Shown one piece after another: positions 1-10,490 of a stretch of DNA of 64,000 nt. Location: NCBI GenBank assembly GCA_028386065.3, contig JAKUCV010002470.1, forward strand, positions 96,494-160,493, read 5' to 3'. A program made the translations under genes and the position numbers. The first letter of the stretch is position 1. Every line of letters begins with the position of its first letter. The notes beneath the pieces were generated by a model. That model ran no database searches, had not been told where the DNA came from, and was given only the letters and a program-made list of their open reading frames with translations. The DNA comes from Turnera subulata (Eukaryota > Streptophyta > Magnoliopsida > Malpighiales > Passifloraceae).

Positions 1-379
1 CTGATCGTCTTTCCATTGTCGTGAGCACTTCGGACTCACCCCTCACCTGCGGGCTTTCATCCCGTAGGATGAGTTGTTTCATGTACAGGTTTGGTGCATT
101 CCAGACAGGCTGCAGCGTATTCCCTTGGACAGGGCTCGGATCCATAGTTTGCATCTATGCATACAGTGTTTATGTGAGTTTAAGTCTTCCGCTGTGCATA
201 CTTCCGTTGTTACTGGGCCATTGGGCCAGATTTGTTAATTATGTTGTTTTACTATTTTGGGCCGTTGGGCCGAGTTATCGTAGTTCACACTGTATGCTGG
301 TCCTATTTTGGTTGGGTTGTCACAGTTCCGGCACGTGTTTACTGTGTACGGTAAATACGGGTCGGGGCGTTTCACTTAC
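1..379 (-). other. Putative second MULE intron or downstream flank, no gene seen
   Basis: Read on the minus strand, this stretch starts with GTAAGTG immediately after the AAG codon that follows the transposase D-Q position, so it begins like a plant splice donor. The rest of the catalytic domain should follow beyond the window edge. Short open frames here carry no recognisable motif and no terminal inverted repeat is visible. It may instead be sequence inserted into the transposase gene. Confidence 0.4.
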
Positions 380-2338
380 CTTCTACTGATCACTTATAAA
401 TGTCCACCCATTGCCCATGCCCATAGTGATGCCCAAATCTGACATCAATGACAGAAGAAATGACCTCCATGTCTCCTTCCTCTCGTAGTTCACAACACAC
501 CAAGCAATAGGATACATCTGATTTTTTGCATGCCTTCCCACAGCAGACAATACTTGCCCTTTAAATGGGCCTTTTAAAAAGCACCCATCAAGCCCTACAA
601 CACGCCTACAACCCGCCAAAAAACCCTTCTTCACTGAATCAAAGCACACATACATTGACTCAAACCTTCGAATTCCTGCTTCTTCACTTTCAGTTGAAGT
701 GACATATATGTTGCTTCTTGGGTTTCTTACCCTTAACTCTTCAGCATAATCCTCTAGCCTCTTGAACTCAGCCACAACATCCCCATTATAATACTTCATA
801 ACCTCTTCTTTTGCATCCCTGCACTGGTGGCGTGAAACCACGAACTTCAATTTCTCCCTAACATCATCCATCATCTCAGCAGGCCTCATTTGTAGTGTGA
901 ACCTCCCCTTAGTCTCAATGAAATGTTGCCCCAGAATCTTGTATGTTAATCTTGTGTTAGTCCTTGCATATCCACATTTGTCATCATGCTTCACACATGT
1001 CTTCACTCTCCACCTCCTCCTTCTACTTCCATGTGTAGAAACATGGAGTCTCCATGGGCAGTCTTTCTCACTACATACTGCAGTTAGCTTTCTGGCAGCA
1101 TCCTGCTTAAATTCACACATCCCATTCCAAAATTATTGATGAACCCAGTAACATTTATGGCTAACATGATGAAAAACTATAGTAGTTAGAGATTTACATA
1201 CCTTAACAATCTTGATATCTTTCCTTTCAACGATGGAATGATTCCTTAAAGCAGTTTTGATTTGCTTCTTGTCAACAAATACCATCCACTCCTGGAAATG
1301 TGGATTCTTATCCTTCTCATTGAACCAAATAGTCCTGGATTTGGTCCTCCCCGTGCTGTCACAGCCACTCTCACTTGAAGAAGAAGGGTAGCTTCCTTGC
1401 TCATCAGACTCGAAGCAAACCAGATCCTCTTTATCCCCACATTGCTCACTGGCTTGGACATTTATACCCCCCTCATCAGTGGCATTTACATCATCATCCA
1501 CCTCTGCCAAATTTCCCACATTGCCCTCCATATCACCTGCACCGCTACCTTCCAAAATGGGACCACCTCCATCATTATTAAAGCCTCCACCACCCCTGAT
1601 TTCTGCTTCAATCCGTTGTTTCTCTCGCATTACAAAATTCAATTCCTCGTCATTATCATCTGTCAAGTAACCAGTTGCCTCCCACCTTTCTTCATGCCTC
1701 TCTCCCTCTCTATTATCCCCTTGGTCACCTAGGTTAGCAACACTTTGCACAGCTTCTTCAGAGTTTACAACTGACTCACTATCTGACTCAGCATCACCAT
1801 CTCCAGAAAGTGCAAAATCTTCATCGCTACTGTCATCTCCATCTCCATTTACATTGTCATACAAATCTGCAAAATCTTCCTCTTCTCCTGCCTGCCTTGA
1901 TGTTCCTGCCTCTCCACAGCCTTGTGTAAATGTCTCCCCAACAACTCCCCTTCTTTGACCTAACCTCTGACCCTTCTCATTTATGCCTAATCTATGGCAT
2001 GCCTCTTCAGGACCTTCAGCAAACAAAGGGTGCACTGGTTCTCCATGATCAAGGTATACATCTACTACCTTATGCATCCTACACGTATCTAAGAACATCC
2101 TGTCACCCTCATCATCAGCTGTTAACAGGATTAGCCCATCATTCAAACTCAGCCCGGGCATCAGATACCATATATTTCGCACCTTAGTGTGCCCATGCCT
2201 CTTACACCAACACCTCAAAGTCATAAAACCCGCCTCGTCTGAGTCTCCATGGCTCTCAATAACCTCTCCCCCTATATAGTCCGTGCCTTCAGCAGACCTC
2301 ACTAACCGTCCACCAACATGGTACAAGTACAACACCAT
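380..2338 (-). pseudogene. Mutator-like element (MULE/MuDR) transposase, 5' part, one intron, nonsense codon
   Basis: Exon 1 (2338 to 1202) begins MVLYLYHVGGRLV, a PB1-like N-terminal region seen in plant MULE transposases. A long Asp/Glu/Ser/Gly-rich acidic linker follows, then the start of the MuDR DNA-binding domain (PHFQEWMVFVDKKQIK). Exon 2 (1102 to 380) completes that domain with the CPWRLHVS box. It continues into the MULE catalytic domain with GLDGCFLKGPFKG, where the Asp is the likely first DDE residue. WTFISDQ contains the likely second Asp. Directly after that Gln comes TAG at 385-383, where relatives usually have another Gln, then AAG and a GTAAGTG donor. The last catalytic Glu and the SWIM zinc finger are outside the window. 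The start is the first ATG that covers the PB1-like region. The gene is truncated by the window and carries a stop, so it is probably inactive. Confidence 0.85.
1103..1201 (-). other. 99-bp intron of the MULE transposase gene
   Basis: The donor AAG|GTATGTAA lies at 1202/1201 and the acceptor TTTAAGCAG|GAT at 1103/1102 on the minus strand. Splicing here joins IKIVK to DAARKLTAVC in frame and makes the MuDR DNA-binding domain continuous. Unspliced reading hits stop codons. The 99-bp length is typical of plant introns. Confidence 0.75.
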
Positions 2339-3430
2339 CTACAACCACCACATTAAAATAACAGAAGAAATTAAAACAACACAACAACCATCCCAAGGGC
2401 ATTCAACCATAACAACACAACAGCCACTGACGGCGAGCATTCAACCACATTACCAATGTAGAAACAACCTACTTCGCTGTATTACTTTATTAATTTGACA
2501 TCAACAAAGCAACAACACATGCCCAAGGGCATTTTCGGCAACTTCCATGCAGTGGGAAAAACCCTAGAATATTGTACGGAAAACAGTTTTGACCGACAAC
2601 TGTGTTGACACCTAGAATAATGTACAGGTACACGCTTTATAGTAAAGAAACTCAGAATCTTACCTTTATCTTTTCCCCTGCTCGGTTTTTGCCACGCCAC
2701 AGTCTTCCTCGATTACACGCCCAAACACCCTCTTGCAGCTTCCTTCCCCCTCCAGAGCACTTCCAAATCCACCGCCGGTGTCTTCACAATAGCATTCCCT
2801 TCATCTTCGCCTCTCCAACTCCGCTGGGTTCGATTGGGGTTTCGCTTCGGCTATCAACTCTGGCTGGTTCCTCTCGATTGGCCTTCGCGTGCGGCCGCTT
2901 CGAAAAGTGCAACGATGGGGGCTAATGGGGTACCGATTAGGGAGGATAATGGGGTTCTTCTCCACTGTCCTTCCCTCTGCAACGGGCTATCTTTGGGGTT
3001 GCCTTCAATTGACGAACGAGTCCATTGAGGCCCTTTTGTTCTCATTCTTTTCTAAATAACTCTTCATTATTCAATAAACACATCGACAGTGAATGGAAAG
3101 AAATTGGGAGCGGGTTTTAATTGGGATTTAGGGTCCTCTTTCAATTTTTAGACGTGGGCGGGAGAGCTGGGCGGGTCGGGTTCGCGGTCCGGATTCGTGG
3201 GAGGTTCGGGTTCGGTATGGGAAGAATCCGGGTTTAATTAATGTGGGTCCCACACGCCACCTGTGTCCGACGTGGCACGAACGGTGACGTTTTGCTTCTT
3301 AATACGGCGTCGTTTTGCTACAGTACAACGCGCAAGTGCCCGGGCAGCTTCCACGTCAGCAGGTGCCTGACCGGGGGTCTATTTTCGGCCTGCCCATGGA
3401 ATCTCGGGGTACCTGCCCGGCCAAAAAAAA
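2339..3430. other. MULE upstream region and flank, no gene seen
   Basis: This should hold the 5' UTR, promoter and terminal inverted repeat of the MULE. I could not identify the inverted repeat or its 9-bp target duplication. The part around 3100-3230 is G-rich with repeated GGGTTYGGG-like words. An ACGGCGTCGTTTTG motif of a kind common in plant promoters and LTRs sits near 3304-3317. Open frames on either strand show no family motif. Confidence 0.4.
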
Positions 3431-3930
3431 TGTCGGGGTACCAAATTGGCCAAACCACTAAACATTGGGACCCAAAAAACCCAAAAACCCGACTAATCTC
3501 ATTGATATAGATAAGCCCAAAACCAAGGATAGGCCCAAGGACGTATGGGCCCCAAGACCAGGTCCCCTCAGCAACCCATGGATTCGGACCTCCAGGCAAC
3601 TCAGGACCAGTGGACAGAGGACCAAGACCTATGGACGAGACCCGGGACCTGTGGTCGAGGCCCATGAGACCTTATCACCGGATTATCCAAAGACAATCTA
3701 CTGGTGACCAATGAGGACGAGACACGTGGCCGGACTGACCCCAATAAAAACCCTCAAAACTACATATTTTGGAGGGCTTCTCCCCCATTCTCACTCTGGG
3801 CTCTCTATCTCACTTCTTCCTCCATTCTCTGTACTTATACACCAAATCATACCCATGTACATCATTTACACAATATCAATAAAGATGGCCACCCCATTTT
3901 CAGTTTCATAACACTCATGAAAAAAAAAAT
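3431..3930 (+). repeat. LTR-like sequence, possible solo LTR or LTR fragment
   Basis: The block starts TGTCGGGGTACC, a start often seen in plant LTRs. It continues with pyrimidine-rich leader-like sequence downstream of a CCAATAAAAACCC stretch, and a polyadenylation-like AATAAAG near 3878. The word TCGGGGTACC also occurs just upstream, near 3406. No clean TG...CA pair with a 5-bp duplication could be assigned, partly because both flanks are runs of A. The identification rests on overall layout only. Confidence 0.35.
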
Positions 3931-4730
3931 AAATTAAATCAGAGAACAAAACTAATTGTGTGTGATGATGTACGGCTTCCTTCAACTTGCAAGCAGAAAG
4001 AGACATGAAGACAATATCAAACTACAACTAATTTACTCGTTTGGACTGACTCGTTCTCTTGTAACGTTTCGGGTTTTGTTCATAATTAGCTTTGTGCGCA
4101 CAACCACATCTTTGGAATGTGTTTGTCACTAATTTCATTCCCCGAAAAGTTTAGCTATAACTGTCCATCACCGTAGACTGACCTCAAAAGCGAAGAGACC
4201 AGTCCTCAATAATGTTCATGGAAGAGTACATATCTGGCAATTGCTACCTCTGTTGGAAATATACAAGAAGTATCCTGATAACCAACTAGCTTCTGAAAAC
4301 AATTAGCGCTTTTTTGGTTGAATAATAATGGAAAAAAACATTACATCAGGAAGGCTCTAAAGACTTTTGCTCTCTAAGCATATCCAGTACTAGCTGGGTT
4401 CATTCATATATAGGAGCCAAGGGTAGAGTGGACAGAGCCAAATCCGCAATCGTCTTATACAACTATCATATCCAGGTATTCCTTATCCTAAATTTGTCTG
4501 CAGTCCGTTTAGTAGTCGAACCGCGGGAGTGCTTTTTTCTTATTCTAAAGATAAAAGAGTAGTCCATTACCGCTTCGTGGGGTATTCCAATTCATCCAAT
4601 AATAAATGTAGTGGCTTCCGGTAAACCAACTTTGTCTCCTCATGACGGCCCATCCATGAGAAACCTGAATGTCTCTTCTAGGCACACAACAGTTAATCTC
4701 GAAAGTTCCTCTCATAGTTTCCAGAACTAC
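3931..4730. other. AT-rich intergenic sequence, nothing recognised
   Basis: No open frame with a family motif, no RNA gene and no clear repeat was found. It ends in the TCA target duplication of the PIF/Harbinger element. Confidence 0.5.
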
Positions 4731-4733
4731 TCA

Positions 4734-4749
4734 CAGTGCGTTTGGTATC
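4734..4749 (+). repeat. Left terminal inverted repeat of the PIF/Harbinger element
   Basis: CAGTGCGTTTGGTATC pairs with the reverse complement of 8281-8296 at 13 of 16 positions, with mismatches at positions 3, 5 and 6. It is preceded by the TCA duplication. Confidence 0.7.
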
Positions 4750-6253
4750 GTGGAATTGATTTCAATTCCAAGAATTGAATTCAATTCCTTTGCTTGTCAT
4801 AATTCTACACAACTTAAAATAGGAATTGAATTCCATTTTTTATTTTTGAACCAATATTTGATGAATATTTCAAATCACATCAAAACAGCTCGGATTTGGA
4901 ATTCATTTCCGTTGGAAAGGTGCTGGTATATCCAAATGACAAAAATGACCTTACATTTTTGTTTTAATTACAAAAAAAGTTTCAACCTAATTTCTTCTCT
5001 TCTTTGTTTCTCGTTCCTCCTCTAGCTCTACAGCCCCATTTGCAGCCTCCTCAAACTCTTTCAACAAATCCTCGGTCACTCTCACCGGCTCCTCCACTCT
5101 GCCACCGTCACCCTCCTCTGCGTCTCCCACATCGGTAAGAGGAGAACTTTTCGGAGACGACCCACTTGGCGGGAGGGGAGTTGCTGCCGACGTGGAGGTA
5201 GAGCTTGACGTCTTCTTCTTCTGGGTAAGTTTCAGTCAACTGTCAAACTGTCTAATGCTTCTCTTTGCAGTTGTTGTAAATTCTGGGTCTGGTCTACTCT
5301 ATGCCTTTTTCTGTTTTATGGGTTTTCTTGATTTTGATTGTTTTCCCTTTTCAGTTGTTGTTAGTGATTGTTTATGCGTCCTGCGATTTTACTTGTTTCT
5401 TACTGATGATGGAGTCATACTTAACTGACTTTAGTCTATATTTAGTCTCGAAATCATTGTCTAGTCTAATATCACCTTCAGTAATATGGAACTGAGTTTA
5501 GTCTATAATGATTAATTGGTAGTCTCTAAATCATCATCATCTAGCTCCAGAATCCCTTTACAGGATCCCTGATATATGAGTCTTATATATGTGAATATCA
5601 TTGCAGTTAATAATGAGGCTCTATAGGGATTGTTGTAGTTATGTGGTTCACAAAAGTTTCTTCGCATGAGCCACTGATTACACTAAGAATGATTATTAAT
5701 ATTAAGCGTTATCAATTTATCACGTTTTTAAAGTAATACCCATCATGCCAACCACCTTTCTTGTCCTTTTTTTTTTCTGGCTTTACCTAATGTAGTACAC
5801 ATTCTTATCACTTTTGCTTGTAACAGTTGTAGCCGCCTGAATAGGATGGGACACTATAGTCTAATCTATAAAGTCTTGGTGGGCATTTCCATTAGAATCC
5901 ACCCATAGATTTTCCTTGTATGATGAGAGATCTATTGTAGTATAATATTACAAGGAAATGGAAACCAGTGCAATGATTTTCCTTGTTTAACGAGACATCT
6001 ATTGAAGTATATCAATACTGCTCATTCAAATGATAAGGCTCTCTTTTCTCTTCCTTTTTTTTCCATTGGGAAGATTACAATTATAGGTACACAGTGACTG
6101 GAAAAATGGAAAATCATTTGTACTCTCTCATCTTTGTACAACTTTCTTATCTTTTTTTCTCTAGTTTTTCTGCTTGGCTTTGTTAATCATATCTTGGTAA
6201 AATGTTAATTTGCGCATTTTAATTTCTTCATTGTTAACTAATTTGTAGGAAAC

Positions 6254-6505
6254 ATGCGGGATGTTGAAAGAAATGCATTGCTAGCTATGGTAGCATATGC
6301 CGGTTACCTTGTTTTCTTAGTTAGAATTTTAAAATTAAGATCTCGTGTAGAGAGATCCCATTATCAAGATAGATTAGAGAGAGAAAATGTACGTGAGGAG
6401 CTACTAGGAGCATTAGATTTGAATGAAAACGGTAGAAGAGGGCAAAGGATGCGAGATTCAATGGCAGCCCGGAAGTGGCAAGATTATACTTCTCAATGTT
6501 GTTGA
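6254..6505 (+). CDS. Short 83-residue frame inside the PIF/Harbinger element, function unknown
   Basis: The frame has a hydrophobic N-terminal helix (ALLAMVAYAGYLVFLV), then a basic stretch with many Arg/Glu that could form a helix, and ends RMRDSMAARKWQDYTSQCC. It lies just downstream of an AG that could be a splice acceptor. The early part is reminiscent of the N-terminus of plant HARBI1-type transposases. The end looks like the leader of ORF1 proteins. It may therefore be a fusion made by internal deletion, or the first exon of ORF1. I do not recognise it with confidence, and no catalytic residues are present. Confidence 0.35.
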   Translation: MRDVERNALLAMVAYAGYLVFLVRILKLRSRVERSHYQDRLERENVREELLGALDLNENGRRGQRMRDSMAARKWQDYTSQCC

Positions 6506-6905
6506 ATTTTGCTAAAAAGTTACTGGTATGATTTTATACTTCTCAACTATCTTTTATATTAGTAATGTGATTATCAGTTTCAAGTTATGAGGCATTGGCT
6601 ATGTAGTCTTGGATTTCAGTGTGGGCAGATTGGTTATTACCTGGTAAATGGATAGATTTAGGTGCACTGAACCAAATCATCTATTTTTACTAGCTGAATC
6701 TCTTTCAGACATCAAGGGGTGTTATTGAATGCTTTCTCTAGACAAAATTTTTATCATAAGATTCTTCTATAATTCTTGGTATTTATCCTGTTTAAGTCTA
6801 CAAAGCACTTTATTCTGTTTAAGTCTTGGTTAAAAATATGGACTCTATCTCTTATTTTATTACAATTTGAGAATTTTGTCATCTTTTTATAATCAGATTC
6901 TTACT

Positions 6906-7447
6906 ATGGACATTGATATGATTGAGACGCTTCCAACTGAAAGCAATGAAGCATATTTAAGATGGACCATTGAAATGGATGGTGCAATGCTTGAAGTTCT
7001 GAGAGAATATAAGCTTAAAGGCCATAAAGATGACCGGAACTTTTCTGGTGAAGCCTATCGTGCAGTCTTAAAGGAGATAGACACAAGATTTGGATTGAAA
7101 ATCAATAAGGAAAAGGTAACTAATCGCTTGAAGACATTGAAAGAACAAATGGCATTGGCTGTCGACCTTCTCTACAACAAAAGCGGTTTCGGATGGAATG
7201 ACAATACAAAACGGTTTGAAGCTTCATGTGAAGTATGGAACACTTTGATTCAAGTAAGTAATTTCAATAACTGGACAACTTACAACTTGACTCTTCGGAA
7301 GAAGAGATGTTTGAAGCAATGGGGAAGCTCGGATTAAAGGGAATGGCGCTTTGTGATGCTGTTGATTGGCTTGTTGTCCATCCAAATCTGATTGGGACCT
7401 TCTTTGCGTGTCCTGAAGAATTGAAGAATTGCGAAGCGAGTGGCTAA
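6906..7447 (+). pseudogene. Harbinger ORF1: Myb/SANT-like DNA-binding protein, frame broken near its end
   Basis: From the ATG at 6906 the protein reads into YLRWTIEMDGAMLEVL and then KVTNRLKTLKEQ and SGFGWNDNTKRFEA. These are the landmarks of the Myb/SANT-like domain (PF12776) found in plant Harbinger ORF1 and related proteins; in the family this protein assists the transposase. The frame runs to 7337. The expected C-terminal tail (EMFEAMGKLGLKGMALCDAV, ending at the stop 7445-7447) lies in another frame. The change falls after the LIQ at about 7250, where a GTAAGT could be a donor. No acceptor at a normal intron distance is visible, so an indel is as likely as splicing. A splice-acceptor-like TATAATCAG sits just before the ATG. 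Confidence 0.65.
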
Positions 7448-8280
7448 TGCGAAAAATGGGACATTGATTTGTTATATATATTTGTCTCCTTCCTCTATTT
7501 GTGCTCCAGAATTCTTTGTTTGTGATTGCTCTACTCTACTTGAGATTTTGTAATGTTGTTTACACTGGACAAGTTTTGAAGCAAGTCTGCTGCCTGCAAG
7601 TTACTACATGTCATTACTATCTTTGCATGCTTTTAAGGAAAAAGAAACCTTGTGGGTTCAATTTCCAGTTAGCGTGTGTAGTACAGCATGAATTTTTTTT
7701 TTGTATGATTCTTGTTTATGCACTCTTTTTGTTGATATTAAGGTTTCTATTTCTCCCTTGTTTTGGAAACTGACTATGCATTCGTATAACTCTGAGATTT
7801 TCTGCATTCAATTCACATCAGGAAATTACTAGTCAGCGTTAGGTTTTCAAGCCACCCTTTATTCATCCCCATAAGAGAAAACGGTTGACTTCTCTTTTCT
7901 ACTAGCTAGTGTCCAATAAATGACGTTTTAATGCCCCATTTTAAAAGTTATTAATTAATTAATGCCTAATCTTAATTGGTGGCATCTAATCAATTCTCTA
8001 GGTGGACATGATTGTATTCACATCCCATTTACACCACAGAATTTGAGGATTTGGTAGAGTTTTGTTTTTGGAAATAGACGTTTTTAAGGAAAAAGCCAAA
8101 AAGTCAAGAAAAGACAACTAGGTAATTTTGACAATTCAATTGATAATTTGATTTATACCAAACATTAGAATTGAATTCAATTCCTCATTATTAAAAATTA
8201 TACCAAACATAGGAATTGATTTCATAAGGAATTCAAATTCTAAATTTTTAATGAATTGAATTCAAATCCAATTTGGATTT
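7448..8280. other. 3' non-coding part of the PIF/Harbinger element
   Basis: AT-rich sequence without coding motifs. From about 8120 it consists of GAATTGAATTC-like and ATACCAAACA-like words that mirror the left subterminal region. Confidence 0.5.
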
Positions 8281-8296
8281 GATACCAAACAGAGTG
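8281..8296 (-). repeat. Right terminal inverted repeat of the PIF/Harbinger element
   Basis: GATACCAAACAGAGTG is the partner of the left end and is followed by the TCA duplication at 8297-8299. Confidence 0.7.
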
Positions 8297-8299
8297 TCA

Positions 8300-8672
8300 A
8301 CGAAAGATGCCCAAACTCTTTGATAGAGTAGCTGCGAGAAGTAGCTACAAGAATACCCTCACTCTACATAGTAAGGAAAAAGTTAAGTAGGCCAAAAACA
8401 AGGTGTTTTAGAAAATTGGCACGATTGAAGTTAGGAAAGGAAATATGGCATATTTTACCCTGTCCTACGACTCAAAATTGTGAGGAGAGAATAGGCACAC
8501 CCACCAAACACATTTTATTTTATTATGCAAACCACCCACATAAAATACTAAGGTATTGCCCCTTTATATAGTGTACCACAAATACCATAAAACCTAGTTC
8601 TTTTAGATTTAGGACTCCTACCACAACTCAAATTTATATTAAATAAATAAATACTTAGTTTAATATTCCTAC
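8300..8672 (-). repeat. Copia 3' LTR remnant with TATA box
   Basis: On the minus strand the stretch starts TGTAGGAATATTAAACTAAG and carries a TATATAAAGGGG box near 8570. It follows the copia coding remnant after a purine-rich AAAGGTGGCAA that could be the polypurine tract. The first 160 bp reappear on the plus strand at 29430-29590. The far end of this LTR (toward 8300) is uncertain because the PIF/Harbinger element abuts it. Confidence 0.55.
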
Positions 8673-8682
8673 ATTGCCACCT

Positions 8683-9512
8683 TTAAACTAAGTCTTCAAG
8701 CTTCATCATGACCATCATCTTCTTTAGCTTCAGGAACACTTCAGTCGTTAATAACTTTGTGAACACATCTGCAACTTGATCTTCAGATGAGCAAAACTCA
8801 AGCACAAATTTTTTGTTCTGCACCAGCTCACAAATGTAGTGATATTTGATGTCTATAAGTTTGTTGCGATCATGAAAAACTGGATTATTTGACAATATAA
8901 TGGCTAACTTATTATCACAATACACTGTACTAGGCTTCTCTTGAAACTGCTTCAGCTCACTTAGCATCTTCTTCAACGATATTGCTTGAGTAGCATAATT
9001 TCCAGCTGCAATGTATCTGCTTCAACTGTAGACAATACAACTACCTATTGTCTCTTGGATGACCAAGAGAAAACACCAAAACCAAGATGAAAAGCAAACC
9101 CAGAAGTCTTCTGTTGTCTCTTGGATGATCAACAGAAAACAACAAAACCAAGATGAAAAGCAAACTAAGAAGTACTCTTCCTCTTCTCATTGTCTCTAGC
9201 CTAATCAAATTCTGTATAGCCAACAAGCTCCACACTATTAGTAGCATAATAGAAAATGCCATCACTCAATGTACCTTTGACATAGTGCAGGATGCGCTTT
9301 GTAGCTTGCCAGTGAGACTGTCATGGACTCTCCATAAACCTGCTCACAAGTCCAACACTGTAGACAACGTCTGGCCTTGTAGTTGTAAAGTACCTCAAGC
9401 TTCCTACCAATCTCTTGAAGTTGGTAGCATCAACCAAGTCACCATTGCTATCCTTCTCTAAGTTCAATCTCTCCCCATTGGAGTCAGAATTGGGATTGCT
9501 ATTTTCCATCAC
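8683..9512 (-). pseudogene. Ty1/copia pol remnant: end of RT and RNase H
   Basis: On the minus strand the first part reads FKRLVGSLRYFTTTRPDVVY, the conserved post-RT copia motif. It changes frame before KRILHYVKGTLSDGIFYYA and later reaches YCDNKLAIILSNNPVFHDR and DQVADVFTKLL. These are the classic C-terminal RNase H landmarks of copia pol, including the DN and AD catalytic-region motifs. At least two frame changes, a stop and a local 66-bp duplication separate the pieces. The sequence stops abruptly near 9513, so gag, integrase and most of RT are missing. It is a truncated, dead 3' end. Confidence 0.85.
9045..9176 (-). repeat. 66-bp tandem duplication within the copia RNase H remnant
   Basis: Two adjacent imperfect copies (9045-9110 and 9111-9176) both contain TTGTCTCTTGGATGA and CCAAGATGAAAAGCAAAC. 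The segment corresponds to the part of RNase H around the SWSSK-like motif. The period is a multiple of three. Confidence 0.8.
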
Positions 9513-10490
9513 TTATGTATTTAAAATGCAGAACTGAAATGTCTCAAAACCACCAATTGGGATCAATAATCATATCACGATTCCCGACTACTTGCTTAAC
9601 TTGTATTTTTTTCTCGTTAATTACATTCTGCATTATTATGTTCTTGCTTTTTTCTCCTTTTATATAATTCGAAATATATATATGTTTTTAACGGACAGAA
9701 AATTCATCATAAGAAACTAGTCTTACAAAGCCACAGGGAAATATATATTGCCTAGGCTAGTATATATAGAACGTAGGTTACCAAACATTACGAATACAAA
9801 AAAGAAATAGATGAAAACATAAACTAATCAAGAAGCCACGAGCTACATCGAGAACACCAATGGGGATTTGGAATCCAAAACTTATCTTGTGATCACCTCC
9901 TTTAAACAAGAAAAAAAAAACGATCTTATTAAGCTTGAAAGCTTGCAAATTGCCATTCCAACTAAAACAAAAGAAAAAAACAAGTAAGCAAAACCACCAA
10001 TAGGGACCAAATATGACGATTCCTTGCTTGACCTGTTTCCTTCTGTATTTATGAACACCCAAAATTTGATCCACAAATATTTTTTTAATTAAGATTTTTT
10101 AATATGCTCTAACCATAAGATTAATGAGATGATTTGGTCTTTGACTAAGGCATATTTAGAATTTATTTTAGTAGAATGCACATATTTTATGAATTAGAAA
10201 TTTATATATTTGAACCTTATGATTAATGAGATGATTTAATCTTAGGATAAAAAATATATTAAGGTCTAATTCATTAAAAAGTATTTGTCTTATTTCATTT
10301 ATTTGGGCTTTCTTGTTTGTTTTTACCCAATTATATTGAGATGATTTATTTTTGGATTAAGGATAAATTGGAGGGCCTAAGTTAGTAGAATGTGGACATT
10401 CTAGAGTTAATCAGCCCATAAACACATTACTTGCAGACTAATTTTAGCTCTAATTTTCGTAGAAAATCAGAGTCAAATAATCTTTTAATG
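9513..10490. other. AT-rich sequence with weak internal repeats, no gene
   Basis: A roughly 45-bp stretch around 9545-9595 (ACCACCAATTGGGATC, then TTGCTTAACTTG) recurs imperfectly around 9987-10035. From 10100 to 10400 an imperfect unit containing TTAATGAGATGATTT appears three times. No coding or RNA features were found. Confidence 0.45.

Larger units (their letters stand above)
4734..8296 (+). mobile_element. PIF/Harbinger-like DNA transposon with ORF1 only (non-autonomous)
   Basis: The ends are imperfect 16-bp inverted repeats: CAGTGCGTTTGGTATC at the left and GATACCAAACAGAGTG at the right, matching at 13 of 16 positions. The flanks are TCA at 4731-4733 and TCA at 8297-8299, a 3-bp target duplication. 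PIF/Harbinger elements normally duplicate TWA, so TCA is slightly atypical. The subterminal regions are full of GAATTGAATTC-type words at both ends, as in related MITEs. Inside are a short unidentified frame and a Myb/SANT-like protein, the typical ORF1 of this superfamily. No DDE transposase is present, so the element would depend on a transposase in trans. A CACTA assignment (also 3-bp duplication) is less likely because the termini do not start CACTA and ORF1 fits Harbinger. Confidence 0.7.

Noticed and set aside
1375..2187. Plus-strand Pro/His-rich frames
   Set aside because: They are antisense shadows of the acidic linker of the MULE transposase.
4734..8296. hAT or CACTA assignment for the element
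   Set aside because: No 8-bp duplication fits, the ends do not start CACTA, and the Myb/SANT protein with GTTTGGTA ends fits PIF/Harbinger better.
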